A stretch of 14,870 nt of DNA from VRUE01 sp035266685. Its GTDB lineage: Bacteria; Actinomycetota; Thermoleophilia; Solirubrobacterales; 70-9. Of the stretch, positions 1 through 6,139 are shown piece by piece. The stretch lies in assembly GCA_035266685.1 (NCBI GenBank), contig DATFMX010000075.1, positions 1-14,870 on the forward strand, written 5' to 3'. A program made the translations under genes and the position numbers. How positions within the stretch are numbered: position 1 is the first letter of the stretch; every line of letters starts with the position of its first letter. The notes under the pieces are model-generated. The model had not been told where the DNA came from. It was given only the letters and a program-made list of their open reading frames with translations, and did no database searches.

Positions 1-168
1 CTGGCGATCGACGGCGGTGAGCTGACCGGCCTGCCCTCGACCGTCGTCGACCTGACCCGCTTCGACGAGGAGGGGGAGTGGACGGCGCTGCGCGAGGGCG
101 GTCTCTCCGGCGGCGACCTAGCAGCCCGGCTGGCCCGGATAGGGGAGGCGGACCCGCCGGTGGGCTGA
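1..168 (+). CDS. L-threonylcarbamoyladenylate synthase (TsaC/Sua5 family), 3' end only
   Basis: The first frame is open from base 1 to a TGA at 166-168 and gives 55 residues. They contain DGGELTGLPSTVVDLTR followed by ALREGGLS, which matches the C-terminal part of the Sua5/YciO/YrdC domain, where a PSTVVD stretch precedes an 'LRxG' strand. The family makes threonylcarbamoyl-AMP from threonine, bicarbonate and ATP, the first step of t6A37 tRNA modification in the cytoplasm. The N-terminal part lies outside the window. In actinobacteria this gene usually follows prfA and prmC and precedes glyA and the atp operon, which fits the downstream genes here. Its last 51 bases overlap the 3' end of the convergent lysyl-oxidase-like gene. 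Identification rests on a short C-terminal piece; I did not assign tsaC versus sua5. Confidence 0.8.
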   Translation: MAIDGGELTGLPSTVVDLTRFDEEGEWTALREGGLSGGDLAARLARIGEADPPVG

Positions 169-876
169 GTTGTCGCGCTCGTTCGACTCGAAGAGCAGCT
201 GCTTCGGGTCGACGGTCATCGTGAAGAGGAAGCAGCCGCGCAGGCCGCTGACGTCGATCCACTGCTTGTCGTAGTCGGCCGGGTAGATGTCCGACCAGCC
301 GACCGAGGTGCCGAGCGTGACCGCCTTCGTGTAGGGGTCCTGGTCGCAGCCGGGGTAGTGGCGGATCTGCGGCGAGCGCCTGCCGGGACGGGTGCGCTCG
401 AGGTCGCGCAGGCAGTAGTTGAGCTTCGGGCCGGTGCGGATCACCGGGCCGGCCCTGCCGTGCGGCCCGACGCGGCGCAGCTCGAAGCGGGCGAGCTGGT
501 GGACCTTCCAGTAGGAGCCGCCGAAGTACGCGCCGACGTCGGTGAAGTGGAGCGTCGCGTCGGTGCGCAGGACGAGCCGGCCGCCGCCCTTGCGGTGGAT
601 CCGCTCGTTGACCCGCATCCGGCCCCAGCCGTCGCGGTGGCCGCGCAGCTCCATCGGGCCCTTGCCGCGGCTCTGCACATCGCTCGTCGCCCGCAGCAGC
701 GCCTTGCCCCCGTAGGTCGTCTCGTGGATTTCCGACGGCTTGCCGATCCGCAGGTTGGGGCAGAGCAGCCGGCGGGCCGGCGGGCCTTCGCAGGGGTTGT
801 CGGGCTTGGCCGCGGCGTTTGCCGCGCCCGGCAGCGAGAGCAGCGCGACGACTGCGATGAGCGCGCGGGCGTTCAC
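118..876 (-). CDS. Secreted lysyl-oxidase-like protein with degenerate copper site
   Basis: Starting at the GTG at 876 gives 252 residues. They begin with a signal peptide: MNAR, a hydrophobic run LIAVVALLSLPG, then a cleavage region near AANA-AAK. The C-terminal half resembles the lysyl oxidase catalytic domain (PF01186): GPKLNYCLRD, GWSDIYPADYDKQWIDV, then DPKQLLFESNERDN, matching the eukaryotic K-x-SFCLED, DxYxxxxDCQWIDI and NPxxxxxESDYxNN blocks. By recalled alignment, K151 and Y198 correspond to the Lys and Tyr that form the lysine tyrosylquinone cofactor. The usual HxHxH copper motif appears as G120-S-Y-W-K124 before VHQLARFEL, so all three ligands seem to be lost. It may therefore be a non-catalytic wall or matrix protein, or use other ligands. 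The frame stays open upstream to 1095, but that part lies antisense to conserved glyA sequence, and the signal peptide fixes the start at 876. Confidence 0.72.
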   Translation of the reverse strand: MNARALIAVVALLSLPGAANAAAKPDNPCEGPPARRLLCPNLRIGKPSEIHETTYGGKALLRATSDVQSRGKGPMELRGHRDGWGRMRVNERIHRKGGGRLVLRTDATLHFTDVGAYFGGSYWKVHQLARFELRRVGPHGRAGPVIRTGPKLNYCLRDLERTRPGRRSPQIRHYPGCDQDPYTKAVTLGTSVGWSDIYPADYDKQWIDVSGLRGCFLFTMTVDPKQLLFESNERDNSAHRRVRLPYPGQPGC

Positions 877-919
877 GGCGCGCAAGGCTATCCCGGACCG
901 TTGGTATGGTCGATCCACC
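877..919. promoter_or_regulatory. Compact divergent promoter region between lysyl-oxidase-like gene and glyA
   Basis: Only 43 bp separate the two divergent starts. On the + strand TATGGT (905-910) fits the actinobacterial -10 pattern TANNNT and ends 9 nt before the TTG of glyA. On the minus strand TAGCCT (890 to 885) fits the same pattern and ends 8 nt before the GTG at 876. Neither gene has a visible Shine-Dalgarno sequence, so both transcripts may be leaderless. No convincing -35 box is visible for either. This is inference from spacing and weak motifs. Confidence 0.35.
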
Positions 920-2200
920 TTGGCCGACCTACCCGAGAACCTGCAGGCCGCACCGCTTTCCGACGTCGATCCGGCGATCTCCGCGGTGCTCGAGGCCGAG
1001 CTGCGGCGCCAGCAGGGGACGCTGGAGATGATCGCCTCGGAGAACTTCGTGCCGCAGGCGGTGCTCGAAGCGGTCGGCTCGGTGCTGACCAACAAGTACG
1101 CCGAGGGCTACCCCGGCAGGCGCTACTACGGTGGCTGCGAGGAGGTCGACGTCGCCGAGCAGCTGGCGATCGACCGGGCCAAGGAGCTGTTCGGGGCCGA
1201 GCACGCGAACGTCCAGCCGCACTCCGGGGCTCAGGCCAACAACGCCGCTTACATGGCGCTGCTGGAACCGGGCGACACCTTCCTCGGGATGGCGCTCGAC
1301 CACGGCGGTCACCTCAGCCACGGGATGAAGATCAACGTCTCCGGCAAGCTCTACAACCCGGTGCCCTACCACGTGCGTCGCGATGACCTGCGTGTCGACA
1401 TGGACGAGGTCGCGAGCCTCGCCGAGGAGCACAAGCCGGCCCTGATCGTCGCCGGCTGGTCGGCCTACCCGCGGCAGCTCGACTTCGCCGCCTTCCGTGC
1501 GATCGCCGACTCGGTCGGCGCCAAGCTGATGGTCGACATGGCGCACTTCGCCGGCCTCGTCGCCGCCGGCGAGCACCCGAACCCGGTCGAGCACGCGGAC
1601 GTCGTCACGACGACGATCCACAAGACCCTCTGCGGGCCGCGCAGCGGCATGATCCTCAGCACCGAGGAGCACGCGAAGGCGATCGACAAAGCGATCTTCC
1701 CCGGCCAGCAGGGCGGCCCGCTGATGCACACGATCGCGGCCAAGGCGGTGGCGATGCGGATCGCCGCCAGCGAGCCGTTCCGCGCCCGCCAGCGGCAGAC
1801 GATCGCCAACGCGCGGGCATTCGCCGCCGGCCTCGAAGCGGGCGGCGTCCCGGTGCTGACCGGCGGCACCGACGTCCACCTGGTGCTGGTCGACCTGACG
1901 CCCAGCGGGCTCGACGGCAAGACCGCCGAGGCGCGCCTCGAGGAGGTCGGCATCACCGTCAACCGCAACGCGATCCCCTTCGACGAGCGGCCACCGATGA
2001 ACCCCTCCGGCCTGCGCATCGGCACCCCGGCGCTGACCACCCGCGGCCTGGTCGAGGAGGACCTGAGCGAGATAGCCGCCGTGATCGCCGCCGCCCTCTC
2101 CGATGACTTCGAAGCTGAAAAGGGGGCACTCTCCGAGCGCACGAAGGCCTTGATGGACCGCTACCCCCTGTACCCCGATCTCGTTCCTGCAGCGGCCTGA
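920..2200 (+). CDS. glyA: Serine hydroxymethyltransferase
   Basis: The 426-residue product matches the usual SHMT length. It interconverts serine plus tetrahydrofolate with glycine plus 5,10-methylene-tetrahydrofolate, using PLP, in the cytoplasm. Hallmarks in order are LEMIASENFVP, NKYAEGYPGRRYYGGCE, VQPHSGAQAN, VDMAHFAGLVAAG and the PLP-lysine segment TTTIHKTLCGPRSG with the Schiff-base lysine at about K235. That segment differs from the classical THKTLRGPRGG form. A conserved NRNAIPFDERPPMNPSGLRIGTPALTTRG block follows (split: NRNAIPFDERPP, then GLRIGTPALTTRG). I chose TTG at 920 because it gives the normal short N-terminus; an in-frame ATG at 857 would overlap the divergent neighbour. There is no clear ribosome site, so a leaderless message is possible. 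Its place between tsaC/sua5 and the wecA-atp block is typical of actinobacteria. Confidence 0.95.
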   Translation: MADLPENLQAAPLSDVDPAISAVLEAELRRQQGTLEMIASENFVPQAVLEAVGSVLTNKYAEGYPGRRYYGGCEEVDVAEQLAIDRAKELFGAEHANVQPHSGAQANNAAYMALLEPGDTFLGMALDHGGHLSHGMKINVSGKLYNPVPYHVRRDDLRVDMDEVASLAEEHKPALIVAGWSAYPRQLDFAAFRAIADSVGAKLMVDMAHFAGLVAAGEHPNPVEHADVVTTTIHKTLCGPRSGMILSTEEHAKAIDKAIFPGQQGGPLMHTIAAKAVAMRIAASEPFRARQRQTIANARAFAAGLEAGGVPVLTGGTDVHLVLVDLTPSGLDGKTAEARLEEVGITVNRNAIPFDERPPMNPSGLRIGTPALTTRGLVEEDLSEIAAVIAAALSDDFEAEKGALSERTKALMDRYPLYPDLVPAAA

Positions 2201-2226
2201 GTGAGGTCGCAATGAATCTTCAAATC

Positions 2227-2259
2227 AGCGAGCGTCACGATCTGATTCTCCGTGAGCGG
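2227..2259 (+). repeat. Short interspersed motif, copy A
   Basis: This 116-bp gap after glyA is visibly poorer in GC than the genes. It holds the core ATCTGATTCTCCGTG preceded by AGCGAGCGTC. Copies B (6082-6118) and C (9699-9726) share the same orientation and core. A and B match at 14 of 15 positions over ATCTGrTTCTCCGTG, and both carry AGCGAGC just upstream. Within copy A the core's CTGATT also pairs with an AATCAG upstream (2223-2228). The function is unknown: it could be a protein binding site or the remnant of a small repeat family. Confidence 0.55.
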
Positions 2260-2277
2260 CGCCGATATGACGCGTAG

Positions 2278-2313
2278 CCGCCGCCCGCGGACGCGAAGCG
2301 GAGCAGGCGGCGG
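2278..2313 (+). promoter_or_regulatory. Hairpin just upstream of the DUF354 start
   Basis: CCGCCGCC (2278-2285) and GGCGGCGG (2306-2313) are perfect inverted repeats with a 20-nt loop. The 3' arm ends 3 nt before the ATG at 2317 and would cover the purine-rich stretch that could act as a ribosome site. It might dampen translation, or it may reflect chance in GC-rich DNA. Confidence 0.3.
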
Positions 2314-2316
2314 TTT

Positions 2317-3357
2317 ATGAAGATCTGGGTCGATATGTCGGCGCCGGCGCATGTGCTGGTGCTGCGGCCGATCATCGAGCGGCTGCGGGAGCAGGGGCAC
2401 GCGGTCGAGGTCACCTCGCGCGACTACGCGCAGACGCAGGCGCTGCTCGAGCTGCACGGGATGGCGCACACGCCGATCGGGCGGCACGGCGGCGCCTCGC
2501 GGCTGAGCAAGGCGATGCGGCTCGGGGCGCGCACGGCGGGCATGGTCAACTTCGGCCGCCGGCGCTCCTTCGACCTGGCGCTCGCCCACGGCTCCAACGA
2601 CTTGGCGATCGCGGCGAAGCTGCTCGGCGTGCCGGAGTGCAACATGCACGACTACGAGTACGCGGTCACCCAGCACCGGATCGGCTGCCGGCTCGCCAGG
2701 CGGGTGATGTTCCCCGACACCGTCCCGGCCGAGCGCCTGCGCCGCTTCGGCGTCGGCTCGGACAAGCTCTTCGCCTACCCGGGGCTGAAGGAGGAGTACT
2801 ACCTCTACGACTTCGAGCCCGACCCCGAGGCGCTGACGCGGCTCTCGGTCGACACCGGGCGCGTCGTCGTCGTCGTCCGGCCGCCGCCAGACGTCTCGCT
2901 CTACCACCGCAAGTCGAACCCGCTGTTCCCGAAAGTGCTGCAGCGGCTGGGCAGCGACGAGGGCGTACACGCGGTCGTCCTGCCGCGCACGCAGGCCCAG
3001 CGCGAGCTGGTCGAGAGCCTGGCGCTGCCCTCGCTGATCGTGCCGCCCGCCGCGGTCGAGGCGCAGAGCCTCGTCGCCCTCGCCGACCTCGTCGTCTCCG
3101 CCGGCGGGACGATGAACCGCGAGGCGGCGGCGCTCGGCACGCCCGTCTACACGACCTACGGCGGCCGGCTCGGCGGCGTCGACGAAGCGCTGATCCGCTC
3201 CGGCCGGCTACGGCCGCTGACCGACCCGCGGGCGATCGAGCTGCGCAAGCGCGATCAGGAGGCGACGCCGACGCGGCGCGACCCGGCCCCGCTGGTGGAG
3301 ACGATCCTAGGTACCGTCGGAGCCGACCATTCCGCGGCAAGCCACATCCCGAGCTGA
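2317..3357 (+). CDS. DUF354 family protein (glycosyltransferase-like, GT-B fold)
   Basis: The product has 346 residues. It opens with MKIWVDMSAPAHVLVLRPII, followed by an 'EQGHAVEVTSRDYAQTQALLELHGM' region (here EVTSRDYAQTQALL) and IGRHGG, the start typical of DUF354 (PF04007). These archaeal and bacterial proteins resemble MurG and UDP-GlcNAc epimerases. Near the C-terminus VVSAGGTMNREAAALGTPVY (about 259-278) looks like the nucleotide-sugar binding loop of GT-B enzymes. No signal peptide or membrane segment is visible, so it is probably cytoplasmic or membrane-associated. The next genes are a polyprenyl-phosphate sugar transferase and an AsnB protein, which supports a role in surface polysaccharide assembly. 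The substrate cannot be read from sequence. The start lacks a good ribosome site, but the conserved N-terminus supports it. Confidence 0.85.
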   Translation: MKIWVDMSAPAHVLVLRPIIERLREQGHAVEVTSRDYAQTQALLELHGMAHTPIGRHGGASRLSKAMRLGARTAGMVNFGRRRSFDLALAHGSNDLAIAAKLLGVPECNMHDYEYAVTQHRIGCRLARRVMFPDTVPAERLRRFGVGSDKLFAYPGLKEEYYLYDFEPDPEALTRLSVDTGRVVVVVRPPPDVSLYHRKSNPLFPKVLQRLGSDEGVHAVVLPRTQAQRELVESLALPSLIVPPAAVEAQSLVALADLVVSAGGTMNREAAALGTPVYTTYGGRLGGVDEALIRSGRLRPLTDPRAIELRKRDQEATPTRRDPAPLVETILGTVGADHSAASHIPS

Positions 3358-3454
3358 CTCGCTCGCCCTGCCCGAGGACGTCCAGGCCGAGCTGGAGCAC
3401 TACATCGCGCTCGCCGGCGACGGCGAGTCGCGCTCGGTCGACGGCGTCCTGCGG

Positions 3455-4030
3455 GTGCTCGATGTGCTGATCTCGGCGGCGATCCTGATCGTGCTCTCGC
3501 CGCTGCTGGCGCTGACCGCGCTGGCGATCGTGCTCAGCTCGGGCCGGCCGCTCTTCTACCACGGGGCCCGCGTGGGGCGGGGGGGACGGCTCTTCCGCAT
3601 GTACAAGTTCCGCACCCTGAAGCCCGACGCCGAGGAGCGCCTCGGTCCCTACCTGGGCGAGGAGCTGACGCGGCGCACCGAGCTCGAGGTGACGCGGATC
3701 GGCCGCGCCCTGCGCAAGGTCCACCTCGACGAGGTGCCGCAGCTGTGGAACGTGCTGCGCGGCGACATGGCGGTGGTCGGCCCGCGGCCGATCCGCCCGG
3801 CCTTCTTCACCGAGCTGTGCCGCGAGATCCCCCAGTACTGGCAGCGGCTCGTCGTCCGCCCCGGGGTCACCGGCTTCGCCCAGACGCGGATGACCCGCGA
3901 GGAGTCCTGGGCGGACAAGCTCGCGCACGACATGGAGTACATCGCCGACCGCTCGGTCTCCCTCTACGTCAGCGTCCTGCTCGCCACCGTGGTCAAGGTG
4001 CTCGGCCGCGGCCCCGCCGCCCCCGGCTGA
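3455..4030 (+). CDS. Undecaprenyl-phosphate sugar-1-phosphate transferase (bacterial sugar transferase family)
   Basis: From GTG 3455 the product has 191 residues and matches the PglC/WcaJ catalytic domain (PF02397). One hydrophobic helix (LDVLISAAILIVLSPLLAL) leads into LFYHGARVGRGGRLFRMYKF, then YKFRT (50-54), LDEVPQLWNVLRGDM with the catalytic-type D92-E93 pair, and VGPRP (G109-P112). A short C-terminal hydrophobic stretch follows. These monotopic membrane enzymes move a sugar-1-phosphate from a UDP-sugar to undecaprenyl phosphate, starting a glycan. The same frame stays open upstream from 3311, with coding-like codons giving LPEDVQAELEHYIALAG ahead of the GTG, but holds no ATG, GTG or TTG there. 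The true start may be a rare codon (CTG 3368 or 3392, ATT 3329) or need coupling to the gene upstream. Family is secure, start is not. Confidence 0.88.
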   Translation: MLDVLISAAILIVLSPLLALTALAIVLSSGRPLFYHGARVGRGGRLFRMYKFRTLKPDAEERLGPYLGEELTRRTELEVTRIGRALRKVHLDEVPQLWNVLRGDMAVVGPRPIRPAFFTELCREIPQYWQRLVVRPGVTGFAQTRMTREESWADKLAHDMEYIADRSVSLYVSVLLATVVKVLGRGPAAPG

Positions 4031-4032
4031 GC

Positions 4033-4075
4033 GCGGTCGAGGTTTCGACCGCATAGCGAACCAAACCTCGACCGC
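4033..4075 (+). repeat. REP-like palindrome, copy 1
   Basis: GCGGTCGAGGTTT (4033-4045) pairs perfectly with AAACCTCGACCGC (4063-4075), a 13-bp stem around a 17-nt loop containing GCATAGCG. It begins 2 nt after the sugar transferase stop codon. It shares the start GGTCGAGGTTTCG, the centre CCGCATAGCG and the trailing CCGCGGGCG with copy 2, so the two are related units. It could act as a terminator or RNA-stabilising element as well. Confidence 0.75.
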
Positions 4076-4106
4076 GGGCGAGAGGTCTCGACAGGCCTGA
4101 CATGGT

Positions 4107-4144
4107 GGTCGAGGTTTCGTCCGCATAGCGGACGAAACCTCTAC
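4107..4144 (+). repeat. REP-like palindrome, copy 2
   Basis: GAGGTTTCGTCCGC (4111-4124) pairs perfectly with GCGGACGAAACCTC (4128-4141) around the 3-nt loop ATA. The stem extends outward with one mismatch. It lies 29 nt upstream of the asnB ATG, in the same orientation as copy 1. Together the two units fill most of the 142-bp gap between the sugar transferase and asnB, which otherwise shows no gene and no clear promoter. Confidence 0.8.
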
Positions 4145-4172
4145 CGCGGGCGGGGGTTGAGAGACTGCCGCC

Positions 4173-6062
4173 ATGTGCGGCATCTGTGGAATCGCCGGGC
4201 CGGGCGCGGACGTCGAGGCGGTGCGGCGGATGAACGCGCGGCTCGTCCACCGTGGGCCGGACAGCGACGGCGAGTTCGCCGCCGCGGGCGTCGCGCTGGC
4301 GATGCGGCGGCTCTCGATCATCGACCTCGCGCACGGCGACCAGCCGATCGCCAACGAGGACGGCACGGTCACCGTCGTCCAGAACGGCGAGATCTACAAC
4401 TACCGCGAGCTGCGCCGCGAGCTCGAGGGCCGCGGCCACCGCTTCCGCACCGCCTCGGACACCGAGGTGCTCGTCCACCTCTACGAGGAGCACGGCGAGG
4501 ACTTCGCCGAGCGGCTGCGGGGGATGTTCGCGATCGCGATCTGGGACGCGCGCGAGCGCCGCCTGCTGCTCGCCCGCGACCGTTTCGGGATCAAGCCGCT
4601 CTACTACCGGCTGCGCGACGCCACGCTCTCCTTCGCCTCCGAGCTCAAGGCGCTGCTCGAGCAGCCGGGCTTCTCACGCGAGGTCGACCCGCGCGCCGTC
4701 GCCGCCTTCCTCGCCTTCAACTCGATCCCGGCGCCGCTGACGATCTTCGCCGAGGCGCGCAAGCTGCCGCCGGGCACGCTCGCCGTCTGGCGCGACGGCG
4801 AGCTGCGCCAGCGGCGCTACGCCCGGCCGGCGCCCGTCCCGGCCGCCGAGACCCGGCGCCGCCCCGCCGCCGAGCTGGCCGAGGAGCTGCGCGAGACCCT
4901 GCGCGGCTCGGTTCGCGCCCACCTGGAAGCCGATGTGCCGGTCGGCGTGCTGCTCTCCGGCGGCGTCGACTCGGCCGGGCTCGTCGCGCTCGCCGCCGGC
5001 GAGCAGGCCGAGCCGGTGAAGACCTTCTCGGTCGGCTTCGAGGAGGCGAGCTTCGACGAGCTCGAGCGGGCGCGCCTGGTCGCCGATCGCTACGGCGCCG
5101 AGCACCACGAGATCGTTCTGCGCCCCGACGCGGTCGAGCTCTTGCCGAAGCTGGTCGAGGCCTTCGATGAACCCTTCGGCGACTCCTCGGCGCTGCCGAC
5201 CTACCTCGTCTCCGAGCTCGCCGCGGGCGAGGTCAAGGTCGCCCTCTCCGGCGAGGGGGGCGACGAGCTGTTCGGCGGCTACTACACCTACGTCGCCGAC
5301 CTACTGGCGCCGCGCGTTGGCCGGCTGGCGGCGCTCGCCGCGCCGCTGATCGAGCGGCTGCCCAGCTCCGACGCCAAGGTCAGCTTCGACTACAAAGCCA
5401 AGCGCTTCGCCCGCTCGGCCGGCCTGCCGCCCCTCGAGCGCCACCTGGGCTGGAAGCAGATCTTCACCACCACCCAGCGCCAGGCCCTGCTAGCCGACGG
5501 GCCGAAAACCCACGCATATCGTGGGAAATCGTCCCGTCGGCAGAGTTGGGATCCGGTTGAGATTTATCGTGAGCGATTCGCCGAGACCGTTGGCGCCGAG
5601 CCGCTTGCCCGCCTGCAGGACGTCGACCTCGGCATCTACCTGGTCGACGACCTGCTGGTCAAGACCGACCGCTCGAGCATGGCCCACTCGCTGGAGCTGC
5701 GCGTGCCCTTCCTCGACAACGAGGTGGCGTCGCTGGCGCTCGGCCTGGCGACGCCGCTGAAGGTGCGCGGCACGGCGAAGAAGCGGCTGCTGCGCCAAGC
5801 GCTGGCGCCGCTCTTGCCGGAGCAGATCCTGCGCGCGCCCAAGCAGGGCTTCTCGATTCCGGTCGCCGCCTGGCTGCGCGGCCCGTTGCAGGGCTTCGCG
5901 CGCGAGACGCTCTCGGCCGAGACGCTCGCACGACAGGGCTGGCTCGACCCCGCCGCGGTCACCCGCCTGCTCGACGACCACTGCGCCGGCCGCGAAGATC
6001 TGAGCCGCCAGCTCTGGGGCCTGATCGCCTTCACGCTGTGGTTTGACCGCTACGCGGCTTAG
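4173..6062 (+). CDS. asnB: Asparagine synthase (glutamine-hydrolysing) family amidotransferase
   Basis: The 629-residue product has both AsnB domains. The N-terminal class II glutaminase domain starts MCGICGIAG, so after Met removal Cys2 is the nucleophile, and contains HRGPDS, QNGEIYNYRELR and SDTEVLVHLYEEHG. The synthetase domain has the ATP-pyrophosphatase loop SGGVDS (262-267), SGEGGDELFGGY (359-370) and the conserved YLVDDLLVKTDRSSMA and LELRVPFLD blocks. The family uses glutamine-derived ammonia and ATP to amidate a carboxylate. Beside glycan genes, the substrate may be a sugar acid or cell-surface precursor rather than aspartate. Residues about 441-457 are encoded by a 49-bp palindrome, and the following DPVEIYRERF is written in unusually AT-rich codons. 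The frame is intact. A ribosome site is not obvious. Confidence 0.9.
   Translation: MCGICGIAGPGADVEAVRRMNARLVHRGPDSDGEFAAAGVALAMRRLSIIDLAHGDQPIANEDGTVTVVQNGEIYNYRELRRELEGRGHRFRTASDTEVLVHLYEEHGEDFAERLRGMFAIAIWDARERRLLLARDRFGIKPLYYRLRDATLSFASELKALLEQPGFSREVDPRAVAAFLAFNSIPAPLTIFAEARKLPPGTLAVWRDGELRQRRYARPAPVPAAETRRRPAAELAEELRETLRGSVRAHLEADVPVGVLLSGGVDSAGLVALAAGEQAEPVKTFSVGFEEASFDELERARLVADRYGAEHHEIVLRPDAVELLPKLVEAFDEPFGDSSALPTYLVSELAAGEVKVALSGEGGDELFGGYYTYVADLLAPRVGRLAALAAPLIERLPSSDAKVSFDYKAKRFARSAGLPPLERHLGWKQIFTTTQRQALLADGPKTHAYRGKSSRRQSWDPVEIYRERFAETVGAEPLARLQDVDLGIYLVDDLLVKTDRSSMAHSLELRVPFLDNEVASLALGLATPLKVRGTAKKRLLRQALAPLLPEQILRAPKQGFSIPVAAWLRGPLQGFARETLSAETLARQGWLDPAAVTRLLDDHCAGREDLSRQLWGLIAFTLWFDRYAA
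5493..5541 (+). repeat. Interrupted palindrome inside asnB
   Basis: GCCGACGGG (5493-5501) pairs with CCCGTCGGC (5533-5541), and inside it CCCACG (5509-5514) pairs with CGTGGG (5520-5525) around the loop CATAT. The 49 bp are read in frame as part of asnB (residues 441-457). The sequence is unrelated to the two palindromes upstream of asnB. The stretch to about 5580 is notably poorer in GC than the rest of the gene. Confidence 0.7.
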
Positions 6063-6081
6063 CCTGAGTCGATGAGCGCGG

Positions 6082-6118
6082 AGCGAGCAAACGTCCATAT
6101 CTGGTTCTCCGTGCAGCG
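6082..6118 (+). repeat. Short interspersed motif, copy B
   Basis: The 77-bp gap between asnB and the wecA-like gene contains AGCGAGC, then GTCCATATCTGGTTCTCC and GTGCAGCG. Its core matches copy A and copy C. Copies A and B lie just outside the two ends of the three-gene cassette, in direct orientation. No promoter or terminator is evident in the gap. Confidence 0.55.
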
Positions 6119-6139
6119 AGCGAAGCGCGATCCCTTGTG

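Noticed and set aside
877..1095. Upstream extension of the minus-strand lysyl-oxidase-like frame to an ATG at 1095
   Set aside because: This part is antisense to conserved glyA sequence, and the signal peptide begins at the GTG at 876.
929..2212. Long minus-strand open frame opposite glyA
   Set aside because: It mirrors glyA codons in GC-rich DNA, is rich in Arg, Gly and Val, and shows no domain.
4033..4144. CRISPR array
   Set aside because: Only two palindromic units of differing sequence, no regular spacers and no cas genes.
2666..4372. 568-residue minus-strand frame across the cassette
   Set aside because: It crosses two real genes and the REP-like palindromes; its Arg/Ala/Pro low-complexity composition marks it as a shadow frame.
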